From Candidatus Aminicenantota bacterium (GTDB taxonomy: Bacteria; Acidobacteriota; Aminicenantia; Aminicenantales; Aminicenantaceae): a stretch of 6,602 nucleotides of DNA. The stretch is from NCBI GenBank assembly GCA_030607635.1, contig JAUWJP010000097.1, forward strand, positions 1-6,602. The letters are read 5' to 3'. This document shows positions 1 through 6,454 of this stretch, one piece after another. The notes beneath the pieces are model-generated. The model searched no databases. It saw only the letters and a list, made by a program, of their open reading frames with translations, and had not been told where the DNA came from. The translations under genes were made by a program, and so were the position numbers. Every line of letters starts with the position of its first letter. The stretch's first letter is position 1.

Positions 1-1
1 C

Positions 2-406
2 ATAGCCAATGGCGATTTTGCTTATCCGAAAGGAATTGCTATAGGTCAAAAAGATGAAGTTTTCGTTGTTGATAGAGTCCGGGTTCAAAAATTCTCTCCG
101 GAAGGAGAATTTATTGCTTCATGGGGAAGAAGAGGCACAGCCGATGGCGAGTTTAACAATCCCCAGGGAATATTTATCGATCATAATAACTTCGTATATG
201 TGGCTGATTCTGGCAGTAATAGAATTCAGAAATTTGATGAAAATGGTAAGTTTATAGCTAAATGGGGAACTTCAGGAACAAATAACGGCCAAATGCAATA
301 TCCAGTCGATATTGCCATTGATAGTAAAGGTTATGTCTATGTTGTAGAAAGAAATAACAACAGAGTTCAATTATTCGGCGTGGTCCCCCCATCAGAGTCT
401 AAATAA
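2..406 (+). CDS. NHL-repeat beta-propeller protein, C-terminal fragment
   Basis: This is the 3' end of a gene whose start lies before the window; the frame is open from the first base and ends at TAA 404-406. The 134 visible residues contain about three NHL blades of the form (G/N)xFxxPxGIAID...VYVADxxNxRIQKFxxxGxFIxxWG. The second blade (PQGIFID, VYVADSGSNRIQKFD, FIAKWG) is the best copy. The first is about two residues short in the VDRVRVQKF stretch. The last blade ends in RVQLFG with a short polar tail, as usual for six-bladed propellers. NHL propellers are binding scaffolds, often exported in bacteria; the ligand here is unknown, and the missing N-terminus hides any signal peptide or catalytic domain. 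The ATG at 200 lies inside a blade and is not a real start. Confidence 0.9.
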   Translation: MANGDFAYPKGIAIGQKDEVFVVDRVRVQKFSPEGEFIASWGRRGTADGEFNNPQGIFIDHNNFVYVADSGSNRIQKFDENGKFIAKWGTSGTNNGQMQYPVDIAIDSKGYVYVVERNNNRVQLFGVVPPSESK

Positions 407-415
407 AAAAATATC

Positions 416-446
416 CAGATAACAAAATTGTCTGTCCTTTTATTTT
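416..446 (+). terminator. possible weak terminator after the NHL gene
   Basis: Ten bases after the NHL stop, CAGA (416-419) can pair with TCTG (431-434), with a further CA/TG inside a bulged stem. A T-rich run (437-446) follows. The stem is short and bulged, so this is a weak candidate. The rest of the gap up to the next promoter (447-586) is AT-rich and shows no gene or clear structure. Confidence 0.25.
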
Positions 447-586
447 AAACACCTCCCGACCTTCTTTTTTTTCCTCTTTTCTAACCTTTAATTCTGCTCC
501 TGAATAAACTACTGGATGTACTATTAAATGGAGGGAATATTCAGTTTTTAATATTAAGTATTCATTTGATGTCTTTCTTCAATTCG

Positions 587-614
587 TTGACGAGGTTTGA
601 TTTTATGTTATATT
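587..614 (+). promoter_or_regulatory. sigma70-like promoter for the DUF5107-TPR gene
   Basis: A -35 element TTGACG (587-592) and a -10 element TATATT (609-614) are separated by 16 bases. Each matches the consensus at five of six positions. Transcription would begin near 621, giving a leader of only about a dozen bases that just includes the ribosome binding site. This supports separate transcription from the NHL gene. Confidence 0.5.
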
Positions 615-622
615 CTGGATTT

Positions 623-628
623 AGGTGG
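623..628 (+). promoter_or_regulatory. ribosome binding site that sets the start at 634
   Basis: AGGTGG lies 5 bases before ATG 634. The alternative in-frame GTG at 625 is inside this Shine-Dalgarno sequence and has none of its own, so the ATG three codons later is the better start. Confidence 0.65.
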
Positions 629-633
629 AAAAA

Positions 634-3600
634 ATGAAAAGAAAAATTTTTCTTTTAATTGTGCTAATTCCGTCAATTCTGATCATATGCCTCTCGGTTT
701 CAGGAGAAGTGAGCGTAAAAGAAATAGAAATGAATATTCCCACATACGCTACAGGTCCTGATGACCCCAGTCCTCCTCTCTGGAAGTTAAGGGTTTATCC
801 TTATCCGATGCAGACTGACATAACCCGTAAGAAAATTATCAAAAAATACAGAGTGGTTGTGATGGAAAACGATTACATACAACTTCTGATTCTGCCTGAT
901 GTGGGAGGAAGAATTCTCGCTGCTATCGAAAAAACTAACGACAATTTTGACTTTATTTATCACAATCAAGTGATGAAGCCGGGTCTTGTAGCCTTGAGAG
1001 GTGCCTGGCTCTCGGGCGGGATTGAGTGGAACTTTCCTACGCTGGGCCATACTGTAAACACTTTCTCTCCTGTAAACTACAAGATTCTAAAGCATGCTGA
1101 CGGGAGCATTACCTGTGTGGTGGGTACAGAAGAGTGGGTGAGAAGGATGAAGTGGGAAGTATTTATCAGCATTTTCCCCGACAGGTCTTATTTCAAAACC
1201 AGGATAAGGCTTTACAACAGGACGCTTACTCATAACAACGGCTATTTCTGGGCAAACGCAGCAACCCATGCCAGGAAGGAGACAAGAATTGTTTTTCCTC
1301 CTGCCGAATACACTTATGCTGGCGGGAGAAGGAGTCCAAGGCCCTGGCCTGTCTATCAAGGAAAAGATGTTTCCTGGTATAAAAATACAGCCTATGCTTA
1401 TGATTATTTCTGCGGAACCGCAGGAGATTACAACGGTGCCTACAACTACGAGGAAGATAACGGGACAGCTCATTATGCTTCGAGATATGAGAGTCCAGGA
1501 AAAAAGTTCTGGACGTGGGGAACAGCTCCCAGTGGAACTATTTGGGAAGATCTTCTTACGGATGAAGATGGTCAGTACATTGAAGTCCAGGCAGGAAGAC
1601 TTCTCACTCAGGGCGACACCTGGATTTTCGAGCCCCATCTTATCGAGGAATGGGATGAGTGGTGGTATCCATTAAAGAATATGCACGGATTTGTAAAGGT
1701 AAATCCTGATGCTGCTCTGAACCTGGAATTAAGAGATGAAGAAGTCTTTATTGCTCTGAATACAACAAGGGTTTTCAAAGGAGCTGAAGTAAAACTTTTC
1801 CGCGGAGAAAGGCAGGTATTTTCGGAGAGGCTGGATATCTCTCCCGAGGGATTTTATAAAAAGGAGATTCCCTCGAGAGAACGCAGGGGAATTTACACAC
1901 TTGAATTCTTGGATAAATACGGGCAGAAAATTATAGACTACACGACAGAAAAGCCTGAGATTTCCCCTCCTGAGCTTCAGCCAGATTTTTCAATGCAGGA
2001 GAACGAGTTGGCGGAGATAATTTTTCTCAAAGGTTATTATTCGATGAAGCACTGGGACACAGAGGGAGCTATGTACTACTTCAAGAGGACGCTTGATGCG
2101 GACCCTGAATTTTCCACTGCCCTTAAATGGCTTGGAATACTGTATTACAAAACAGGGAAAACTAAAGAAGCACTGGATCTGTTTGAGAGAGTACTCGAAA
2201 GAAATGAAGACGACCATACGGCGCGCTATTACAGAGCTCTTTCTAAAATAAAGCTCGGAATTATGCAGGGCACAGAGGAGGATCTTTATATGCTCTCAAG
2301 AAGGGCTGCTTACAGGCATGTTGCTCCTTATCTTCTTGCTGCTCTGGAATTCAAAAAGGAGAATTATAGAAAAGCAGGGGAATTGTTGAGAAGGGCACTC
2401 AGTAATAACCCCGTTGATTTGAAAGCAAGAGTCATGCTTGCCGCTTCGGAAAGACATCTTAACAATAAAACGGAAGCTGAAATACTTATAGAATCAGCTT
2501 TAAAAGAGGACCCGATTTCACCTCTTGCACTTTTGGAGAAAGAGCTGCTCTCTGGGGAAAGCGAGCTTGATATTTTAAGAGCAGATCCAGAATATTATCT
2601 TGAAGCGGCTGCTGATTATTCAGAAATGAACCTCACAGATGACGCCATTCATATCCTTGAGATTTATGGAGAAAATACTAATGCCAGAGATTATCCTATC
2701 CTTTATTACTATCTTGGATTCTTTAACGGCGAACTCAAACGTAAAGAAGAGGCAGCAGCATACTTTAAAAAAGCAGCAACCTGCAGCCCGGATTATGCTT
2801 TTCCCTTCAGGGTTGAAACGGAGAGCGTGCTGAAAATTGCCTTAGAATATAATCCCTCTGATTGGAAAGCTCATTACTATCTTGGAAACCTTCTTGTGGC
2901 TAAGCTGAGGTGGGAAGAAGGATTAGAGCACTTTAAAAATGCAGCAGAATTTTCGCCTGAGTTTCCGGTGATCTACAGAAATCTTGGAGAGATTTACTGG
3001 GCAAAGTTTAAAGATTATGAGAGGGCCCGAGAGATGTATGAGAAGGCAGTGTCCTTTGCTCCTTATGATTATCGCCTTTATGTGGCTCTTGATGAATTAT
3101 ACGCTTTAACCAGGAAACACTCTGCAAGAGCGAAACTTTATAGAGAAGCTCCTCGTACTGTAAAAAAGAACTTCAACTACGTGCTCAAAAGAGCGCAATA
3201 TTATGTAGACACAGGGCAATACGCAAAAGCATTTAAAATATTGAAGAGCAATACTTTTCTTCCATGGGAGGGCTGGACAGGTGCAAGGGAGGTATTCGTG
3301 CTCGCTCACCTGGGAAGAGCTTATTCTTATATGACGAACGGAAAATACAAAAAAGCAATAAATGACTTTTTCGAGGCTATGCAGTATCCAGAAAATCTGG
3401 GAACAGGAAGACCTCTACATCCTTTATTCACAAGAGAATATTACTTTATAGGATTATGCTATGAAAAGCTGGGGAATAAGCAGAGAGCAGAAAAATATAT
3501 CAGTAAAGTCAAAGTAGAAACAACAGGAGTTCCCACAGTGCATTCATATTATAAAGCTCTTTCATTGAGAAAACTTGGAGAGCATAATGAAGCAGAGAGG

Positions 3601-3813
3601 CTTTTGAATGAGATGAAATTAAAGAGTGAAAGTCTGATAGAGCACAGCAGGAGAATAAAGCCCCAATATTATCTTTGGGCTTCAATGGCCTGTGATGCTC
3701 TTGGAGAAAAAATTCGAGCTAGAGAATACTTGAGAAAAGCCGTAGAAATAGACCCATCCTATAGATGGGCAGCCCTTTTTGCCTCTGAAATCAAACTTTT
3801 GGAAGAGATTTAA
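634..3813 (+). CDS. exported DUF5107 domain and TPR-repeat protein
   Basis: This 1059-residue protein starts with a signal peptide: MKRK, then a hydrophobic core, with likely cleavage at VSG/EV after residue 24. C19 follows LII, which is a poor lipobox. Residues about 30-360 match the DUF5107 pattern: PDVGGRI, GGIEWNFP..GH (E131, H139), YWANAATHARKETRIVFP, WPVYQGKDVSW, PGKKFWTWG (about 288-296) and EEWDEWWYP (338-346). A beta-rich segment follows to about 445. From about 455 to the C-terminus runs a helical array of roughly 13-15 TPR units, such as ALKWLGILYYKTGKTKEAL and the final EKIRAREYLRKAVEIDPSY. DUF5107 is thought to have a galactose-mutarotase-like beta-sandwich fold and a carbohydrate-related role, but the activity is not established. 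TPRs bind proteins or peptides. The GTG at 625 is a less likely start. It has its own promoter and no obvious partner gene here. Confidence 0.9.
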   Translation: MKRKIFLLIVLIPSILIICLSVSGEVSVKEIEMNIPTYATGPDDPSPPLWKLRVYPYPMQTDITRKKIIKKYRVVVMENDYIQLLILPDVGGRILAAIEKTNDNFDFIYHNQVMKPGLVALRGAWLSGGIEWNFPTLGHTVNTFSPVNYKILKHADGSITCVVGTEEWVRRMKWEVFISIFPDRSYFKTRIRLYNRTLTHNNGYFWANAATHARKETRIVFPPAEYTYAGGRRSPRPWPVYQGKDVSWYKNTAYAYDYFCGTAGDYNGAYNYEEDNGTAHYASRYESPGKKFWTWGTAPSGTIWEDLLTDEDGQYIEVQAGRLLTQGDTWIFEPHLIEEWDEWWYPLKNMHGFVKVNPDAALNLELRDEEVFIALNTTRVFKGAEVKLFRGERQVFSERLDISPEGFYKKEIPSRERRGIYTLEFLDKYGQKIIDYTTEKPEISPPELQPDFSMQENELAEIIFLKGYYSMKHWDTEGAMYYFKRTLDADPEFSTALKWLGILYYKTGKTKEALDLFERVLERNEDDHTARYYRALSKIKLGIMQGTEEDLYMLSRRAAYRHVAPYLLAALEFKKENYRKAGELLRRALSNNPVDLKARVMLAASERHLNNKTEAEILIESALKEDPISPLALLEKELLSGESELDILRADPEYYLEAAADYSEMNLTDDAIHILEIYGENTNARDYPILYYYLGFFNGELKRKEEAAAYFKKAATCSPDYAFPFRVETESVLKIALEYNPSDWKAHYYLGNLLVAKLRWEEGLEHFKNAAEFSPEFPVIYRNLGEIYWAKFKDYERAREMYEKAVSFAPYDYRLYVALDELYALTRKHSARAKLYREAPRTVKKNFNYVLKRAQYYVDTGQYAKAFKILKSNTFLPWEGWTGAREVFVLAHLGRAYSYMTNGKYKKAINDFFEAMQYPENLGTGRPLHPLFTREYYFIGLCYEKLGNKQRAEKYISKVKVETTGVPTVHSYYKALSLRKLGEHNEAERLLNEMKLKSESLIEHSRRIKPQYYLWASMACDALGEKIRAREYLRKAVEIDPSYRWAALFASEIKLLEEI

Positions 3814-3821
3814 TTAAGCAT

Positions 3822-3848
3822 TTGACATCGTTTTTCCTTTTGTATAAA
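3822..3848 (+). promoter_or_regulatory. sigma70-like promoter for the RsbW-like gene
   Basis: A perfect -35 TTGACA (3822-3827) is followed by TATAAA (3843-3848) at a 15-base spacing. Shifting by one base gives ATAAAT at 16. Transcription would start near 3855, giving an untranslated leader of about 90 bases. The leader has no riboswitch pattern that I recognise. No clear terminator separates this promoter from the preceding gene, which ends at 3813. Confidence 0.45.
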
Positions 3849-3944
3849 TTATTCCTTAGCCAAGCGGGCAAGAATCAAAAATTGCTATCCCTTAAAGTCG
3901 AAAGGAAAGAGCCTAGCTGAGGATAAAGCAGAAAGAAAACCAGG

Positions 3945-4367
3945 ATGAATACATTAAAAATTGACAGTGATTTCGCTGAGTTAGACAGGATGAGAGCTTT
4001 TTTAAAGAAAAGTTTTGAAGGATTGAGTGTTTCAGATAAGGATTATTTCAAAATAGAGCTCGCGCTCCTGGAGATATGCGTTAACATTATCAGGTATGCC
4101 TACCCCAATGATAAAGGTGAGATCTTCCTTAAGATCTGGCAAAGCGAGGGAAAGATGTTTCTGGAAATAAGGGATTGGGGCGTTCCCTTTGATCCTAGAG
4201 GATTAAAGGAACCTGATATCCAGGAAATCATCAGGAGCGAGAAAAAAGGTGGACTGGGAGTTTTCCTTTCCCGCAAGCTTATGGATGGATTTGATTACAA
4301 GCGGGAGAAAGATCAGAACGTTCTTACAATTTATAAAACAATTAAAGAAGTGCAAGCCTCATTCTAA
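3945..4367 (+). CDS. RsbW/SpoIIAB-like anti-sigma factor ATPase (HATPase_c_2)
   Basis: This 140-residue cytoplasmic protein has the length and motifs of the GHKL-fold anti-sigma serine kinases. The N-box is at E43-x3-N47 in ELALLEICVNIIRYAYP, the G1 box at D77-W-G79-V-P81-F-D, and the G2 box at GGLG (102-105) followed by VFLSRKLMDGFDY. Family members bind ATP, hold a sigma factor inactive, and phosphorylate a STAS-domain antagonist. No STAS protein, phosphatase or sigma factor gene is adjacent, so the partner must be elsewhere; single-domain members of this type can also act in other partner-switching cascades. An in-frame TAA at 3924 makes ATG 3945 the first possible ATG. The start is preceded only by an AGG touching it, so translation initiation looks weak. 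The 3' end overlaps the convergent kinase-like gene by 4 bases. Confidence 0.85.
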   Translation: MNTLKIDSDFAELDRMRAFLKKSFEGLSVSDKDYFKIELALLEICVNIIRYAYPNDKGEIFLKIWQSEGKMFLEIRDWGVPFDPRGLKEPDIQEIIRSEKKGGLGVFLSRKLMDGFDYKREKDQNVLTIYKTIKEVQASF

Positions 4368-5200
4368 TCGTATAAGACTTTATCCTCCCCCATTTTCTTG
4401 ATGCGATCCTCAACCCACTTAACTATCAGGTCTTTCCGAACAAGCATTGCCTCTATTTCTTTATCTTTCAAGTATTCTCCGACCACACCTTTAATCACTT
4501 CTGCATTCAAAGACTTTATCTTCTCGTAAAGAGCGCGGGGAAGTTGCTTCATTATAAATGTCGGGCCTTCTTTATATTTTTCGTCGTAGATGAGTTTCTT
4601 TGTGAATTTTTTGGAGGTTCGGAAACTACGGGAGTGGTCAATCAGGATCATTCGCCAATCCTCGGTGATGAGATATTGATTTTGATGCCTGTCTCCGTTG
4701 GCAATCAAGTTATCAAAAGCCCGCTGCTTGTAGAATGCTCTATTCCAATTGAAAACCCTGTAAGATGGAGTTTTAATTTTATCCTCGAATTTCTTTTTGA
4801 GGCTCATCATTGATGTAATCCATAATTGACAGGAGCCACGATTTCCCTTAAATCTTTTTTCCACGGTGGGCGGAACCATATTCAAGCCTAGATGCTTGTC
4901 TAAACGGTAAGCAGCAATTTCCCATCTCCAGTTTTCGAAAAAACCCTTCTGTCTACCTTCTACATCTTTCCATAAGGCGTCATTTGTGACTCCGTCTTTT
5001 TCTAGGGTGAGAACCCAGGGATCGGTCACAGCTTCTCGCTTTTCGAATGGCTGGGCTTGAGCGACAATTTCTGCTGTCTTGAGGAATTCTTCCCATTTCT
5101 CTCTTTCTGCCAACTCTTCTTTAGTGAATTGAGCTATGGATTGGAAACTAAACCCTAAGACAATCACCAAACCGAAAAAGATTATTAGGCTTTTTTTCAT
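4364..5200 (-). CDS. secreted HipA/Fam20/PI4K-like kinase-fold protein, intact copy
   Basis: This 278-residue protein has a clear Sec signal peptide (MKKS, then a hydrophobic stretch, cleavage likely at SIA/QF after residue 23). A charged helix follows (about 24-48). The rest reads as an atypical kinase domain: beta3-like K78 in ALWK, alphaC-like E94 in WEIAAYRLDKHLGL leading into MVPPTVEK, catalytic loop N168-G-D170-R171-H172-Q-N174-Q175, and the DFG-equivalent I187-D188-H189-S190-RSF. The order and spacing resemble HipA, Fam20 and PI3/4-kinase relatives (xNxDRHxxN ... DHS/DNG). The usual Mg-binding Asn five residues after the catalytic Asp is Gln here, with Asn one position early, so activity is uncertain. 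An AGGAGG site lies 8 bases before the ATG. The stop is TAG. It lies downstream of an interrupted paralogue and is probably co-transcribed with it. The substrate is unknown, and the fold assignment rests on motif reading only. Confidence 0.75.
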   Translation of the reverse strand: MKKSLIIFFGLVIVLGFSFQSIAQFTKEELAEREKWEEFLKTAEIVAQAQPFEKREAVTDPWVLTLEKDGVTNDALWKDVEGRQKGFFENWRWEIAAYRLDKHLGLNMVPPTVEKRFKGNRGSCQLWITSMMSLKKKFEDKIKTPSYRVFNWNRAFYKQRAFDNLIANGDRHQNQYLITEDWRMILIDHSRSFRTSKKFTKKLIYDEKYKEGPTFIMKQLPRALYEKIKSLNAEVIKGVVGEYLKDKEIEAMLVRKDLIVKWVEDRIKKMGEDKVLYD

Positions 5201-5208
5201 TTTTCTCT

Positions 5209-5214
5209 CCTCCT
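5209..5214 (-). promoter_or_regulatory. strong ribosome binding site of the intact kinase-like gene
   Basis: On the minus strand AGGAGG is a full match to the Shine-Dalgarno consensus. It lies 8 bases before ATG 5200 and fixes that start. Confidence 0.8.
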
Positions 5215-5217
5215 TTT

Positions 5218-5251
5218 TAATTTAGATTTTCCGCTTGATTTATCTAAATTA
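5218..5251. repeat. 10-base perfect inverted repeat between the kinase-like paralogues
   Basis: TAATTTAGAT (5218-5227) and ATCTAAATTA (5242-5251) are perfect inverted arms around a 14-base loop. The structure fills much of the 77-base gap between the two minus-strand genes. It ends 3 bases before the AGGAGG site of the downstream gene. No U-run follows in either direction that would make it a typical terminator. It could be an operator dyad, or an mRNA hairpin that affects translation or stability of the second cistron. I saw no convincing promoter in this gap. Confidence 0.5.
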
Positions 5252-5277
5252 TTGCCTGAACTTATTAAATTTATGTA

Positions 5278-6111
5278 TTAATATAAAACCTTATCTTCGC
5301 CTTGTTCTTTTACCATCTTCTCTATTTCTTTTAGGAGAAGCTCCTTACGGAGAAGAATGGCTTTGATCTCCTTGTCCTTTAGATAGGGACCCACAGCATT
5401 TTTTATATCATCATAGTTCAGAGCTTTGACTTTTTCTACAAAAGCCCGGGGAAGTCGTTTGAAGAGCATGGGCCGACCTCCGGCTTTTTTCAATCCCTTT
5501 GCCCCATACATGAGTTTCTTTGTATATTTCTTGCTTGACCTGAAAGAACGAGAATGATCAATAAGAATCATACGCCAATCTTTGGTGTAGAGGATATTTT
5601 GCTGCGTTCGATCATCGTTCCCGATCAAGCTGTCAAAAGCCCTCGTTAAATATTTCATATTCTGTTTGTTGTGGAATTTTGAACGAGGAATCCCGATTTT
5701 TTTTTCAAAAACAGTGAGTCCACTGAATTCACTTTCCACCCAGAACTGAAGAGAACCTGATTTCCCTTTGAATTTTCTCTCGACTGTGGGTGGAATCTAG
5801 TTTAGCTCTAAAAGTTTATCTATCTCGTAAGCTGCTATTTCGTACTGCCATCCCTCAAGGTGGCCCTTTTGCATCCCTTTGGGATTTTTCCAAGCTCCGC
5901 TCCTTTCAACATCTCCTTTTTTTAAGAAGAGCCTGGTCGGTTTTGTAACGCCTTCTGGTATATCTGCGGAGCTTACGATCTCTGCGGTTTTGAGAAATTC
6001 CTCTATTGCTTGCCTTTGAGCAATTTCAGCAGGGGTAAACTGTCCGTTGACCACATAGCCTTGACTGGCTAGAATGAATAGAGCTATTGTAAGCAATACT
6101 TTCCGTCTCAT
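5278..6111 (-). pseudogene. secreted kinase-fold protein, paralogous copy interrupted by an amber codon
   Basis: Read from ATG 6111, this copy gives 277 codon positions before TAA 5278-5280, matching the downstream paralogue along its whole length (QFT, EEFLKTAEIV, EIAAY, PPTVE, DWRMILIDHSRSF, YLKDKEI, GEDKVLY). Codon 105 is TAG (5797-5799), aligned with Met108 of the intact paralogue. The frame is the same on both sides, so this is one nonsense codon and not a frameshift. The first part (104 residues) keeps the signal peptide (cleavage near VNG/QF), K75 and E91. The rest holds the catalytic loop N165-D-D167-R168-T169-Q-Q-N172 and D185-H-S. Here the Asn is in the canonical position, but the usual His after DR is Thr. 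The stop splits the N-lobe from the catalytic elements. It is either a recent pseudogene, a recoded gene, or a sequencing or strain-level variant. A TTG seven codons upstream is not the start, because GGAGG precedes the ATG. Confidence 0.75.
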
Positions 6112-6118
6112 TTTCGTT

Positions 6119-6123
6119 CCTCC
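6119..6123 (-). promoter_or_regulatory. ribosome binding site that sets the start at 6111
   Basis: On the minus strand GGAGG lies 7 bases before ATG 6111 (MRRKVLL). It overlaps the coding frame that would begin at the TTG at 6132, which makes the ATG the real start. The resulting protein opens with a typical basic signal-peptide N-terminus. Confidence 0.75.
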
Positions 6124-6155
6124 AAGTTTCAAACTTCCCCTGGAATTTTTCTACT

Positions 6156-6184
6156 AATATAATTACATTTTAAAAAAAAATCAA
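6156..6184 (-). promoter_or_regulatory. sigma70-like promoter of the kinase-like pair
   Basis: On the minus strand TTGATT (6184-6179) and TATATT (6161-6156) are separated by exactly 17 bases. The -10 matches five of six consensus positions and the -35 four of six. A run of T in the spacer adds to the AT-rich character. Transcription would start near 6149, about 38 bases before the ATG. It probably serves both kinase-like genes, which are only 77 bases apart. Confidence 0.5.
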
Positions 6185-6197
6185 ACTAAAAATATCA

Positions 6198-6324
6198 TTT
6201 GGGGTTAGACTTGCAAAACTTGCATAACTTGGAAAGCTTGAATTTTGGTAATTTGGGGCCAGAGCTGTAAAACCTGCATGTATAAATTGGGGTCAGACTT
6301 GCAAAACTTGAGTAAATTATTGTA
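6198..6324 (+). repeat. degenerate 9-base-phased repeat with three GGGGtcAGAcTTG boxes
   Basis: Three related boxes begin with GGGG at 6201, 6255 and 6289: GGGGTTAGACTTGCAAAAC, GGGGCCAGAGCTGTAAAAC and GGGGTCAGACTTGCAAAAC. Between and after them the sequence falls into 9-base units: CTTGCAAAA (6210), CTTGCATAA (6219), CTTGGAAAG (6228), CTTGAATTT (6237), then more decayed units. The first two boxes are 54 bases apart, six units; the third is 34 bases on, two short of four units. On the minus strand the boxes read GTCTGACCCC, a motif I associate with intergenic repeats near REP-associated Y1 transposases; no such gene is present here. The array sits just upstream of the minus-strand promoter. 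It has no coding potential that I can see. Confidence 0.6.
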
Positions 6325-6342
6325 AATTTCCTTTTTGACCCT

Positions 6343-6370
6343 TGTAGGGGCTTGATTCATCAAGCCTACA
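6343..6370. repeat. imperfect palindrome, probable REP-like hairpin
   Basis: TGTAGG (6343-6348) pairs with CCTACA (6365-6370), and CTTGA (6351-6355) with TCAAG (6360-6364). This makes an 11-bp stem with a GG bulge and a TTCA loop. It resembles short dispersed palindromes of the REP type. As a transcript on the plus strand it is followed by CTTTT only, and no plus-strand gene ends nearby, so a terminator role is unlikely. It lies just upstream of the promoter of the next gene. Confidence 0.5.
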
Positions 6371-6372
6371 CT

Positions 6373-6400
6373 TTTAAAGAAATAATAATTGGCTTATAAT
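6373..6400 (+). promoter_or_regulatory. sigma70-like promoter of the gene at 6455
   Basis: A perfect -10 TATAAT (6395-6400) is preceded at 16 bases by a weaker -35, TTTAAA (6373-6378). The start would fall near 6407, leaving a leader of about 48 bases. Confidence 0.45.
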
Positions 6401-6454
6401 GAATGAAATTTGATGTTTTTTGAACGTCTTTAAGTAATGAAAAGAGAATAGGGG

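Noticed and set aside
54..257. Separate small protein starting at 54
   Set aside because: It is an out-of-frame reading of the NHL-repeat gene, with no ribosome binding site.
1087..1675. Reading frames on both strands inside the DUF5107 domain
   Set aside because: They overlap a frame with clear domain motifs, have no ribosome sites and encode no recognisable protein.
3856..3915. tRNA-like stretch (AGCCAAGCGGGCAAG) in the leader of the RsbW-like gene
   Set aside because: It resembles a D-arm of tRNA-Gln or Leu, but I find no matching acceptor stem, no TTCGAAT-type T-loop and no anticodon stem.
5278..5739. Independent gene starting at GTG 5739
   Set aside because: It starts inside a conserved segment aligned with the paralogue (LQFWVESE) and is in frame with the part before the amber codon, so it is the second half of one broken gene.
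5797..5799. Genome-wide amber reassignment (for example pyrrolysine)
   Set aside because: The neighbouring intact paralogue ends at TAG exactly where the family ends, and the aligned residue is Met, with no sign of a special site.
6198..6310. CRISPR array
   Set aside because: Only three imperfect copies with unequal spacing (54 and 34 bases), and the spacers are themselves decayed repeat units.
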